Source of the DNA: Gemmatimonas phototrophica
Lineage (GTDB): Bacteria > Latescibacterota > UBA2968 > UBA8231
Direction: 5' to 3'
Assembly: GCA_945861755.1 (NCBI GenBank)
Contig: CAMAVQ010000010.1
Coordinates: 1-60,412 of the forward strand
Length of the DNA: 60,412 nucleotides
A program made the translations under genes and the position numbers. Positions 50,853 through 60,411 of the stretch are shown one piece after another; the first letter of the stretch is position 1; every line of letters begins with the position of its first letter. The notes below the pieces were generated by a model. The model did no database searches. It was not told where the DNA came from and worked only from the letters and a program-made list of their open reading frames with translations.

Positions 50853-51733
50853 GCGTCTTTTGTCTGTTTCTGCTCTTAGGGTGGGGCGCCGCCGCACAGG
50901 CCCAGGACCCGCATATCCAGCGTCTGGGGCAGGAATTGCACAGCCGGGAGCAGGGCCTCCGTATGCAGGCGGCCCGTAGCCTGGGGCTGGCCAGCGCAGC
51001 CCAGAGTGTGCTGCTCTTGCGCCAGGCCCTGCCGGGGGAGCGCAGCGCTGCCGTGCGTCTGGAAATCGTCCGCGCCCTGCGCAATATCGTTTTTCTGCGA
51101 TACCCAGGTTATCCAGAGGCGCTGCGGGTGCTGCAGGAGGAATCCAGCGACGGGGCCGAGGCCGATGAACTGGTGCGCCTGAAAGCCACGGAGGCGCTGT
51201 GGGAGGCGGGGAAGAAGGATCTCCTAGATCCGGTGCCGGTGTTGCGCCGCAACCTGGGAGACCGCAGCCAGCGTCTGCGCCTGGCGGCGGTGGAAATGCT
51301 CAGGAAACTGGGCACCCCCGCCACTATCGATGCCCTGGGTCAGGCTGCGGTGGATCAGGCGCAACCGGAGACGGTGCGTCTCAAGGCCATCGAAGCCCTG
51401 GGGGCCACGGCCCAGGTAGATCTGGGGCCGGTGGGCCGCCAGGTGCAGGAAGAAAATATCGCTATGGCCGGGCGGCTGCACACCCAGCCCCTGGTGCCGG
51501 CCAGCACCTTGGAGACGCGCCATCAGCTGCAGATCCGCTATCTGAGCGCCCTGCTCAGGGACCCGCGCGCCAGTTCCTCTCTGGCGCTGCGGGCGGTCAA
51601 GTCCATCGGCCAGGTGAAGGATCGCTCTTCGGTGCCGGTCTTGCGCGAGGTGATCGCCAATCACCAGGACGAGGCGGTGCGCCTGCAGGCTACCAAGGTG
51701 CTAAGCCATGTGCTGGCGCGGCAGTACGAGTAG
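50849..51733 (+). CDS. Secreted HEAT-repeat protein
   Basis: 294 residues. Signal peptide with likely cleavage after AQA (about residue 18), then six to seven helical HEAT-like repeats (VRLEIVRALRNI, VRLKATEALWEAG, LRLAAVEMLRKLG, VRLKAIEALGA, LALRAVKSIGQ, VRLQATKVLSHVL). Overlaps ldcA by 4 bp (ATGA). Probably a periplasmic scaffold; the link with murein recycling is positional. Its TAG stop directly abuts the TAA of the giant gene on the other strand. Confidence 0.82.
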   Translation: MSVFCLFLLLGWGAAAQAQDPHIQRLGQELHSREQGLRMQAARSLGLASAAQSVLLLRQALPGERSAAVRLEIVRALRNIVFLRYPGYPEALRVLQEESSDGAEADELVRLKATEALWEAGKKDLLDPVPVLRRNLGDRSQRLRLAAVEMLRKLGTPATIDALGQAAVDQAQPETVRLKAIEALGATAQVDLGPVGRQVQEENIAMAGRLHTQPLVPASTLETRHQLQIRYLSALLRDPRASSSLALRAVKSIGQVKDRSSVPVLREVIANHQDEAVRLQATKVLSHVLARQYE

Positions 51734-54700
51734 TTAGCGCAAGCCCAGCGCTTTGAGATAGTCCTCGCCGGCCCGGCTCAGATCGGCCAGCACGATCCGG
51801 GCCTCGCGGCCCACCTGATCCCAGTCCATTTCGCGCCCCTCGGCCTGGGCCCGCTGCTTTTCGCCGGCTTCCTCGCGCAGGGCCACCCGGTCCCACAGCC
51901 CCACCCCGATATTGGGCTCGATCAGCACCACCCGCCAGTCGGCGATGTGCCCGGCAAAACTGCGCCCGCCCTCCTGCAGCAGAAAGGTGGAGCCGGTGCG
52001 CTGTCCCTGGTCGTCGAAGCTGGGCAACACGTCCACCAGGGTACCGGGCGGATCGAAGAGAGGGGCGATGAGGAAGTCGAGCATCATGTACCGGGGAAAG
52101 CCGTAGGAAAGGCCGGTCAGGTCTACACCCACCGGGCGGCCCAGCTCGCGCTCGTAGGCCGGGGCGGTGCGCTTTTCGTACGCGGCCAGGGCTTCCATCA
52201 CCCGGCGTCCGGCAAGGGCCAGTTGGTCGAGAATGGGCTGCCGGTGTTCGGGTCGGATCTGTGCGGGAAGAAATTGTTCCAGACTGCCGCCGCGCCCCAC
52301 ATTGGTGATCAACTGGGTGCTGTTGAGGGTGATCCAGTGGGAAATATGCCAGCGTTCTTCCAGGCTGGGGGCCCCCGGATCGGCGGTGGAGAGGATGATG
52401 CGGTGCGAGCCGTAGATGGGGGTGCGGGGCCGGCGGCTGCGATCCACGGGGCTGCCCCACTCCGAGATCTGGCGTCTCGCGAAGGACTGCATAAACTCCT
52501 CGGTGGCCCAGTATTCGGGCGAGGAGCGGATGACTTCCTGAATGGCGGTGTTGTGTTTGAGAGAGATCTGGTGGATAAAATCCACCGCCGCGCGCAGTTG
52601 ATCGGCATCCAGCTGGCCATCGAGCCGGACCAGGGCAAAGGCGCGGGCGTTGCGGCCCCCGGATTCGGCGGCGTCCTTGATCATCACCAGCGGGTAGGCT
52701 TGGGCAAAGGCCACCAGGCCGCCATAGGGCGAGTCCGGTAGGCCTTCGGCGATCCATTTTTTGACCTGGGCCTCGTCGCGGCTGCGGGCGGTGTACTCGC
52801 TTAGCCAGTCGATCTCGGCGGGCATCTCCACCCCCGAGGTGGGCGGGAAGATGTCGGGATACTTGGCCTTGTCGTAGGTGGTCCAGGTATGGAAGAGGGA
52901 CTGGACCGTATAGGGCAGGCCGCAGTCCTCCAGTTGTCCGGTGGTGTAGAGCGGGTCCCCGTGGAAGGGATAGACGAGGGCGGCCAGCACCGGGCTGGTG
53001 AAACGGGCTGCCACCCGGATGCCCTTTGGAGGTACCTGCCCGGCCGCCTCGGCCGCCTGCGCCGGGCTGAGGCCTTTGTGTTGGATCAGGGCCTGGGCGT
53101 AGGTAGCCCCGTCTAGGTAGAAGTGGGCGCTGCGGCAGCAGACCACCGGCCGGGGAAGTCCGGGGCGGTGGTCGATTTCGGGATGGCGGCTGATGAGGAT
53201 GTTGGCGCCGGGCTGCCCCTGGGCCTCCAACTGGCGGGCCAGAGTGGGGCCTTCGCCCAGGGCCCGCGAATAGTGGGTGCGACCCACAGGTAGACCGATG
53301 AGATGATTGATCCGCTCCTCGGCCCGGATCAACCCAGGGTCAAATTCGGCGAAAACCACCGGCAGCGGGAAACCGTCGTTGCGGATAAAGGCCAGCTCCC
53401 GCAGCTGCCCGTAGGAGCGCCAGGCCCGCTCGGCTTTGCCCGGAGCGCCGGCGCCGATGGCCTCGACCTCCTGACCGTCGAGGAAATTGCCCAGCAGCAG
53501 ATCCTGCTCGGCAAGGGGCAGGGCGCGCAGCTCGGGGTGGCGGGTGACCACCTGGCGCAGATAGCGGTAGAGCCAGGCGTGGCGCTCCACCGCCAGTTGG
53601 TAGAGGTCTTCGCTGGCAAAGCCGGCGAAGCCGATGCCCCGCGAGTAGACCCAGGGTCGGTATTCATAGAAGTGGTCGTCGAGGGTCTCGGCGAAAAAGT
53701 CGGCCAGACGCCGCCATAACAGGGAGGAATCTATTAACCCAGCTGCGGGGGGGGTCAGTTCGATGGTGTGTTCCACTGCCAGCAGGATGTAGAAAAGCTC
53801 GGCGCCCTGGGCCAATAGGCGGAGTTGATGCTGGCACTGGTTGCTGGAGAGCTGGCCTTGATGGTGGGCTTCGGCCACTTTCTGGGCCAGGCGGCCAAAA
53901 TCGCCGATGTCCTCGTACCCACCGCCGATCTGACGCCAGAGGACCAGTTCGAGCTGCCTGCCGGTGAAAAGCTGGGCCAGCCGGCCGATGAACTCCCGGG
54001 TCAGCTGGGGGTGTTCCTCGTCGTGGAACTGGCTGGCCAGGGCCAGCAGGGCGTTGCGCGTATAACCGATGAAGGCGCCGAAGGCCGGCTCGTCCACCGG
54101 CTGGTCGCCCGATCCGAGGGCCTGCAGGGCGGCTTGGTACGCGGCGGGAAAGGAGATGGGCTCGGCAGGTACCGCGGCGAAGGCCGCCTGGCGCTGGTTG
54201 AGGGCCTGGGCTTTGGCGATGCGGGCGGCCAACTGGCGCCTCGCCTCGATAGCCACCTGGGGGCGTTCCTCGGCGGCCTTGTTGGAACTCTCTAGACGCC
54301 GTTCCTGGCGGAATTCCTCGGGCTGGGGCCAGTAACGGGGATGTAACAGGGACAGATCGTTGGCCGGGGGCCGTCCCCCCAGACGGCGCAGGCCCGCTTC
54401 AAAGCGCTGGGCATAGGCCTGGATCTCCTCGGCTTCGGCGCCTTCGAGCAGGAAGAGGCCGCCCAGGGCGAGAAATTCGCCGAATCCCAGCTCTGCCAAG
54501 GGCAGTCCGCGTCCCAGGCGGGCCTGGGCCTGGGCGATGAAGTGGTCGCGCGCCCGGTCGCGGCCGAAGCGGCGCAACTTCTCTGCTTCCTCCAGCCACT
54601 GACCGACCTCCTGCTCTTGGCGCATTTCGTCCAGGGCGCGGGCGTACAGCTCTAGGGCCATTGGGTCGCCGGCGGCGATGGCCTGGCCCAGCCGCTCGGC

Positions 54701-57700
54701 CCGGCGGCGCAGGCGGCGCATCTGGGTCCGCCAGCCTTCGACTGTCTGCTGGCCCAGGCCGATGCTCAGGTATACTGGCTGGCGGCCCAGCCGCTCGCCG
54801 GCAGCAAACCAGAGCATCACGTCGAGCCGGTTGAGGGCCCGCCGCCGGGCCCCCGAAGCCCCGTCGACGATCACCAGGCCGCTGTGCGGGTTGCCTTCCA
54901 GCATCAGCGCGCAGAGGCGGGCCGGATCGGCCAGCAGGGTCTGGAGTGCGCGGTGGGGAATGCCGGTATCAAGCACGTCGGCGCCCTGGAGGGCGTGTTC
55001 GTACGAGGATTCGGGTCCCAGCACCCGCAATGCCAGGGCGTGTAACTTGCCCCCCAGGCGGGCGGCCAGGGCCGCCCCGGTAGCCGGGGGGAGACCGGCA
55101 TGGCCGGCCCAGGCGCCCAGCCGGGGGCCGTGACTGCGCAGATTGGCCTCGATCTCGGAGAGGCTGAAACCGGCACTCAGCAGCTCGCGCTGGGCTTCCT
55201 CGGCCAGGCTGTCGAGGTTTGAATCGCTGGTATAGTTGAACAAGTCCTGAGTGGACAGCCCGGTGGGTGAGACCAGGCGCAGCTCGGCGGGAAGGGGATA
55301 GCCGGGATAGAGCTGCCGCAGCTGAACTATCGCCTTTTCGTCGCCTGGGTCCAGCCCTAGCAGGTGCAGCAGGCGATGGCCTCGCCCGCGCACCTCGAGG
55401 GCGGCGTAGCCCTGGTGCAGCAGCACGGCCAGTTCCTGGGCCTCGGCGTCGAGGGCGTGTAACAGGTGGTCAGCCGTGCCGGCCAGGATCTCGAATTTGC
55501 GCATGCCCACCGAGAAGCGGCCGTCCTGGGTATCGGGTTTGTACTCGGCGCTGAGCACGGCAACCAGGCCGGCGACCTTGACCTGGGGGTGGCGCCTGGC
55601 CGCTTCCTGCATGCCAGTGCGGATGAGCCAGGCCTTGTAGAAGGGCATGAAGCGGTTGAGATGCTCGGCACCGGCCACCATCTTGTGGATGCCCCAGCGG
55701 GCCGAGAGCACCGCCGCCACCCGGTAGGGGTCCAGCAGTTCGGGTTGGCCCAGGCCTTCGAGCACCTGGGTGAGGTGGGGTAGCTGGAAGATGGGCAGGC
55801 CGGCCGGCAACAGCGTGCGTGCCCAGGCTTCCCAGGCGCCTTGGGTGGGGAATTCGGCGCGGCGGTCCAGCAACTGGTGCGCCAGCTCGGCCACCTGCTC
55901 GTGTACTTCGTCTGGCAAGCCCAGCTGGCGCAGTTTCTCGGTGCGTCCCAGGGTGAGCACAAATTCGAGGAAGAGGCCGTCCTTGGGCACGCAGTACCCG
56001 CCGTAGCCTTCGCCGGCGGGGTGGATCAGGCGGTCGCGGCGCCGGCTCATCTGGTCGCCCATCTCCTCCAGGTCGCCGTGCCGGGCGGCGCCCACCATCA
56101 GCGAGAGGGCATTGGAGAAGGCGAAATGGGAGGCCATGGAGGCGTTCTCGCCGGTCTTGAGCACCTCCGGTTCGGCCAGGCTGGCAAAGCTGCGCACGGA
56201 TTTGTTGATCAGGCTGTAGATCTGGCGGCCGACCTGGGCGGCGGCCCGGTCCGCCCCGCCTACCCATTGGGACCAGCTCTCCACCGATTCGCGCTCGCGT
56301 TCCCCCAGGTCTACCCGGCTGGGGGTGTAGAGCAGGTGGTAGCGCTTGCCCGGACCGGTGGCCTGATAGGCATGGAGGGGGTCCATGGCCAGGTGGTTCA
56401 GCTTGCGGCTGGTGAGCACCTCTTTGCGGGCCGTGGTCTTGCTCAGGCGTTGGTAGCGCCGCAGGAAGGTGCCGGCCTGTTCCTGCAAATGCAGCTGGGG
56501 ATATTGCTGGTCGAGCTCTTCTAGCACCAGGCGGCGGGCGGCAAAACGCACATAGGCTTGCAGATCTTGGTGATAGTGCTGGTCGGCCTGGACCACTTGG
56601 AGCAGCGCTTCCTCGGCGGTGGACTGGGGATGATCCAGACGATAGCGGTTGGCCTCCTGCTGCAAGGCCTTGCCGTTGCGCTGGGCTACCCGGGCCAGGG
56701 CGACTGCCTGCAGCTGGGTCACTTTGTCGCGCAGACAGACCTCGACGGCGGCCGGCTCGCGCACGGGGGCGGCCCCTGGTTGCTGCTTTTCCTCGTACTC
56801 GCGCAGGGCGCCCAGGCAGGACAGTTCCTCTTGGACCTGGGGGTTGCGGCCCATCACCCGCTGCACTGCTGCGGCTGTGGAGACCTGTTCACGGGCGCAG
56901 GTCTCCTCGACCTCCACCCAGATCCCCAATTCGCGGATCACCTGCTCGCTCAGTTCGCCAATCCGGGCCAGATAGGCATCCTGGCGGGCCCGCACCTCGG
57001 GGTGCAGATGCTGGGCCTCCACCGCGTTGTACAGGGCCATCGATTCTTCGAGCCAGGTGCGGATATAGCCCTCGGTCATGCCGGCCGATTGGGTGGTGAG
57101 CACGTGCAGGGTGGGCAGGGGGCGGCGGGGCCGCAGGGCCTGGGGCAGGAGCCGTTCCGCGGTGCGGGCGAAATCCGCGGCCAGGCCTTCCTCTTCCAGG
57201 GCCTGGCGGGCTGCTATTGCCCAGGAATGGCCTTGTTGCCGCAACATAGTGGCGCGGGTAATCAGCGCATGACGCGGTTCCAGCAGGACCTGGCAAAGGG
57301 CTTCGTAGGGCGGTAGTTCCTCGCTCTCGATCAGATTGCGGATGGGTTCCAGTTGCTGGCGGTACAGGTGATCCACGATGGCCCCTAGGGCGGCTTCGTC
57401 TGCTGAGGACGAGGTCTCGCCGCCCGTCACTTCCCGGGCCAGGGCCAGGAACTCGCTGTCCAGCACCAGCGCCAGATTCTGGGCCCAAAGATCGGCCATC
57501 TCCTCGCGGAAGGACTCCTCCATGCCGGCGATGTCCACCACGGTGCGGGTGCTCTCGCGGCCCTCGACCAGCCGCACCTCCTCCTTGATGAAGAGGGGAA
57601 TGGCCTCGATCCAGTGGTCGGCCACCCGCAGCCAGCGGTAGTCCGGACTGCTGTACAGATGGTCGCCGGCCAGGCGGGCCAGCTTGCGCAGGTTCTCGGA

Positions 57701-59086
57701 TTTGCCCAGGTACGGTTCCTCGAACTCGTTGATCTTGACCAGCAGGTGAGAGCCGGTGGGCGAGGGGCGCTGGCTGATGACCACATAGGCGGCGCGCCGG
57801 CGGGGGGCAGCCAACAGGGCCCGGCGCAGGTCCTGGACCAGCTCTAGTCGCTGCTGGGTGGCCCCGGTCAGCGGGGCCGTCACCAAGGCGGGCAGTTGGT
57901 CGCCGGCCAGTTCGTCGCCGTGGTCCTCGATCTGCTGGCGGGCCAGCCGGCAGCGTTCGAGCAGGACCTGTTTCTGCTCTTCGAGCACGGCCTCCTCAAA
58001 GCGCTCGCAGGCTCCTTCGGCCTGGGTCAGCGCCACCTCGGCGCCGCTTTCCAGCAGCAGGCGCAACTCCTCGACAAAGGGCTGGAGTATAGGGCTGCCT
58101 GCCATCGCTGCGGCCAGCCGGGGCCCCAGGTCGTTCCAGGCGGGCACCGGCTGCAAGAGCACCGCATCGGCGAAGAGGGTGGCCTGGTTGTGGAAGGCGC
58201 GGCTCATGCGGCCGAAAATGAGCTGCTGTCCATCCTGGCGGGTCCGGGCGGCCAGGCGGGAGATATTGCCTTGTTCCAGCTCGCGGTTGTAATCGCGCAA
58301 CAGGGTGTAGAGCAGGAAGCGTTTCTCGTCGGGGTCCAGGGGGCGCTGCAGGAGGTCGGCGGCGGCCTGGCGGTTGTAAGGCAGGTCAACCAGATCCTGG
58401 CCCAGGAGCCAGGTAATCTGTTCATCTTCCCAGTGTCGCGTGGGCTGCCCGCCAAGACAGGAGGTGCTCCGCTGCAGGAAAAGGGAAAAGAGCTTGCCGC
58501 TGTCGAGCACGTTGCTTTCGAGCAGTTGATGGAGGCGGGCCTGCTCGGCAGGGGGAAATGCCCGGTACAGGGCGAGGGTATGGTGGAGGGCAGCCCGCTG
58601 CGAACAGCCCCGCAGGCGCTGAAAGAGATGGTACTGGCCCAGGGCCAGCAGCAGCTCAAAGCCGTGTAAGAGCTCGGGGGGCTGTACCCCGCCCTTGCCC
58701 TCGTCCAGCACCATGCCCAGCGCGCCGGCCACGTCGCCGGCCAGCAATATGGTTGATCCATCCAGGTCGAGCAGCAGGTCGTGGTTTTCCACGAGGCGTA
58801 TTGGTATCTGGCGCCCATTCAGCCAGGCGAGCAGGGCGCCGACTGGCTCGAGGGTCTCGAAGCGCTTGAGGACCAGGTGCAGGGCCTGGGCGGCCATCAG
58901 GCTGCTGAGCTGGCACTGGACGCTGGCACCGGGTTCGAGATGGAGTTGGAAATGGGAAAAGGAGGGGCCGCCGCATTGGTACCTGCCCGCAGCTAAAGGA
59001 CGTCCTGGTCCCCGCCGGGCCTGCCAAAGGCCGTGCTGGGGAAAGTGGCGGGCGACTAATCTGAGTGGGAATCCGCAGAGTGACAC
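51734..59086 (-). CDS. Giant soluble protein of unknown function (2450 aa) with ATP-grasp-like C-terminus
   Basis: One uninterrupted frame from GTG 59086 (CGGAG, 7 nt spacing) to 51734. No signal peptide, membrane segment or repeat is evident; long parts are predicted helical. I do not recognise a named family. Two regions stand out. Around Cys1032, GEGYGGYCVPKDGLF resembles the active-site loop of UDP-glucose dehydrogenases, but no Rossmann fold precedes it. Residues about 2040-2420 resemble an ATP-grasp fold: Lys2137 before a Gly-rich loop (ESGGRNA), IQE2184VI, N2262 with GG2266-2267, VDLTG with D2322, and E2390-x-N2392. This suggests an ATP-dependent ligase or kinase acting on an unknown substrate. 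It is 47 bp downstream of an HDOD gene, so probably in one operon with it. Codon use is like the neighbours. Confidence 0.85.
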   Translation of the reverse strand: MSLCGFPLRLVARHFPQHGLWQARRGPGRPLAAGRYQCGGPSFSHFQLHLEPGASVQCQLSSLMAAQALHLVLKRFETLEPVGALLAWLNGRQIPIRLVENHDLLLDLDGSTILLAGDVAGALGMVLDEGKGGVQPPELLHGFELLLALGQYHLFQRLRGCSQRAALHHTLALYRAFPPAEQARLHQLLESNVLDSGKLFSLFLQRSTSCLGGQPTRHWEDEQITWLLGQDLVDLPYNRQAAADLLQRPLDPDEKRFLLYTLLRDYNRELEQGNISRLAARTRQDGQQLIFGRMSRAFHNQATLFADAVLLQPVPAWNDLGPRLAAAMAGSPILQPFVEELRLLLESGAEVALTQAEGACERFEEAVLEEQKQVLLERCRLARQQIEDHGDELAGDQLPALVTAPLTGATQQRLELVQDLRRALLAAPRRRAAYVVISQRPSPTGSHLLVKINEFEEPYLGKSENLRKLARLAGDHLYSSPDYRWLRVADHWIEAIPLFIKEEVRLVEGRESTRTVVDIAGMEESFREEMADLWAQNLALVLDSEFLALAREVTGGETSSSADEAALGAIVDHLYRQQLEPIRNLIESEELPPYEALCQVLLEPRHALITRATMLRQQGHSWAIAARQALEEEGLAADFARTAERLLPQALRPRRPLPTLHVLTTQSAGMTEGYIRTWLEESMALYNAVEAQHLHPEVRARQDAYLARIGELSEQVIRELGIWVEVEETCAREQVSTAAAVQRVMGRNPQVQEELSCLGALREYEEKQQPGAAPVREPAAVEVCLRDKVTQLQAVALARVAQRNGKALQQEANRYRLDHPQSTAEEALLQVVQADQHYHQDLQAYVRFAARRLVLEELDQQYPQLHLQEQAGTFLRRYQRLSKTTARKEVLTSRKLNHLAMDPLHAYQATGPGKRYHLLYTPSRVDLGERERESVESWSQWVGGADRAAAQVGRQIYSLINKSVRSFASLAEPEVLKTGENASMASHFAFSNALSLMVGAARHGDLEEMGDQMSRRRDRLIHPAGEGYGGYCVPKDGLFLEFVLTLGRTEKLRQLGLPDEVHEQVAELAHQLLDRRAEFPTQGAWEAWARTLLPAGLPIFQLPHLTQVLEGLGQPELLDPYRVAAVLSARWGIHKMVAGAEHLNRFMPFYKAWLIRTGMQEAARRHPQVKVAGLVAVLSAEYKPDTQDGRFSVGMRKFEILAGTADHLLHALDAEAQELAVLLHQGYAALEVRGRGHRLLHLLGLDPGDEKAIVQLRQLYPGYPLPAELRLVSPTGLSTQDLFNYTSDSNLDSLAEEAQRELLSAGFSLSEIEANLRSHGPRLGAWAGHAGLPPATGAALAARLGGKLHALALRVLGPESSYEHALQGADVLDTGIPHRALQTLLADPARLCALMLEGNPHSGLVIVDGASGARRRALNRLDVMLWFAAGERLGRQPVYLSIGLGQQTVEGWRTQMRRLRRRAERLGQAIAAGDPMALELYARALDEMRQEQEVGQWLEEAEKLRRFGRDRARDHFIAQAQARLGRGLPLAELGFGEFLALGGLFLLEGAEAEEIQAYAQRFEAGLRRLGGRPPANDLSLLHPRYWPQPEEFRQERRLESSNKAAEERPQVAIEARRQLAARIAKAQALNQRQAAFAAVPAEPISFPAAYQAALQALGSGDQPVDEPAFGAFIGYTRNALLALASQFHDEEHPQLTREFIGRLAQLFTGRQLELVLWRQIGGGYEDIGDFGRLAQKVAEAHHQGQLSSNQCQHQLRLLAQGAELFYILLAVEHTIELTPPAAGLIDSSLLWRRLADFFAETLDDHFYEYRPWVYSRGIGFAGFASEDLYQLAVERHAWLYRYLRQVVTRHPELRALPLAEQDLLLGNFLDGQEVEAIGAGAPGKAERAWRSYGQLRELAFIRNDGFPLPVVFAEFDPGLIRAEERINHLIGLPVGRTHYSRALGEGPTLARQLEAQGQPGANILISRHPEIDHRPGLPRPVVCCRSAHFYLDGATYAQALIQHKGLSPAQAAEAAGQVPPKGIRVAARFTSPVLAALVYPFHGDPLYTTGQLEDCGLPYTVQSLFHTWTTYDKAKYPDIFPPTSGVEMPAEIDWLSEYTARSRDEAQVKKWIAEGLPDSPYGGLVAFAQAYPLVMIKDAAESGGRNARAFALVRLDGQLDADQLRAAVDFIHQISLKHNTAIQEVIRSSPEYWATEEFMQSFARRQISEWGSPVDRSRRPRTPIYGSHRIILSTADPGAPSLEERWHISHWITLNSTQLITNVGRGGSLEQFLPAQIRPEHRQPILDQLALAGRRVMEALAAYEKRTAPAYERELGRPVGVDLTGLSYGFPRYMMLDFLIAPLFDPPGTLVDVLPSFDDQGQRTGSTFLLQEGGRSFAGHIADWRVVLIEPNIGVGLWDRVALREEAGEKQRAQAEGREMDWDQVGREARIVLADLSRAGEDYLKALGLR

Positions 59087-59133
59087 GAGTTTGCTCCGCG
59101 CCGCGGGCGGCGGCGCTGGGGGCTGATGGCGGT

Positions 59134-60411
59134 CTAGCTGACGGCGGTCTGCTGCAGGAAACCGACCGTGGTGGCCCGCATCTTGGGGCCCAGCATGTAG
59201 CAGAGCGCGAAGAAGTCCTTGAAATCGACGATGTCGTTCAGCCAGGTGGGGGCGTTGAGGCGCTGGAGTACATCCGCCAATTCAGTGAAGACCTCCGGGC
59301 TGTGGAAGGCGTTGCGGATCGAATCCTGCTGGGTTCTGCCCGGTTTCTTCTTGGCAATCTCGGCTACCCGTACGAAGATCCGGCACAAGGGGTCCTGGAG
59401 GTCGGTGGCCGGATAGGGGAAGAGGGCGTAGGCGGCCAGGTCGGCCAGGGCCACGGCCTTGGAAAGATTGGGGTCGCGGGCCTGCACCGAGTGGTGGCCG
59501 CCGACCACCTGGCAGGTCTTGTCATCCATCTCCCATTTCTTGGCCAGCCGGTAACCGATGATCTGGTGGTCGATGTCCCCCATCAGGATGTGCTCCAAGT
59601 CCGGCAGGGCATGGGCCCAGAGCTTGCCCTCGTCCTGAGCCTCTTTGACCTCGGCGTTGATGAGGGCGACGATCAGTTCCATCGACTCTTCCAGGCACAT
59701 GATCATGGTGATGATGCCAATGTCGTGCAACATGCCGCAGGTGAAGGGGTCTTCCTTGGGCTCCAGCTTCAGTTTGTCCCAGAGCCGCGCCTCCTGCAAG
59801 ACCTTGATCTGTTCCTCGTCGAAGCGGTAGCGGTTGAACTCCACCCGCTGGGGGGTGCTCTGCTCCTCCGGATCGGCCGGCAGGGTGAAGAGCTTGGCGA
59901 AGAAACCCACCGCCAGCGAATGGCGCCAGAAGCCGTCGATGCTCTTCTCGGCGGTCTTCTCGAAGAGCTGGCGGATCTGACAGGCCAGCACAATCTCGCG
60001 CACGGTCCGCGCGCTGGCCAGCTGCACCGCCTGGTCGATGGTGGTGACCCGCGAGCGAAAGCCGTAGTAGGCGCTGTTGAGGATGCGCAGGATCACCGTG
60101 CGGGTCAGAACGTCTGGGTTGATGGCCTCCCCCCACTTCTTGGGGTTGTCCATGTCGTCCAGCGCCGCCACCTTCTGCTGGGTCTCGGGCAGGGAGGGAA
60201 ACTTGTTTACCGCCTCCAGGCGTTTCTCGATGCTCTCGGCCCGCTCCTCGGGGGTCAAACCCTCCAGGTCGTTCTCGGCACCGAGGCCCGAAAGCACATG
60301 TTCGCGGATCAGGGGCTTGAAAAACGCCTCAGTGGCATTTTGGCTCATGGTGGTGATGATGCCGAGGGTTTCCAGACTGGTGCGGATCTTGGAGTAGAGC
60401 GGATTGGCCAG
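59134..60411 (-). CDS. HDOD domain protein, 5' end possibly beyond window
   Basis: 404 residues from ATG 60348, but the frame continues upstream without a stop to the window edge with plausible coding sequence (LANPLYSKIRTSLETLG), so the true start may lie outside. HDOD domain about 45-300: FPSLPETQQKVAAL, NSAYYGFRSRVTTIDQAV, GMLHDIGIITMIM, VGGHHSV. Compared with the HDOD protein at 15511-16563 it has a long insert of about 40 residues before the HD-like segment. Probably a signalling scaffold controlling or serving the giant protein encoded next. Confidence 0.8.
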   Translation of the reverse strand: MANPLYSKIRTSLETLGIITTMSQNATEAFFKPLIREHVLSGLGAENDLEGLTPEERAESIEKRLEAVNKFPSLPETQQKVAALDDMDNPKKWGEAINPDVLTRTVILRILNSAYYGFRSRVTTIDQAVQLASARTVREIVLACQIRQLFEKTAEKSIDGFWRHSLAVGFFAKLFTLPADPEEQSTPQRVEFNRYRFDEEQIKVLQEARLWDKLKLEPKEDPFTCGMLHDIGIITMIMCLEESMELIVALINAEVKEAQDEGKLWAHALPDLEHILMGDIDHQIIGYRLAKKWEMDDKTCQVVGGHHSVQARDPNLSKAVALADLAAYALFPYPATDLQDPLCRIFVRVAEIAKKKPGRTQQDSIRNAFHSPEVFTELADVLQRLNAPTWLNDIVDFKDFFALCYMLGPKMRATTVGFLQQTAVS

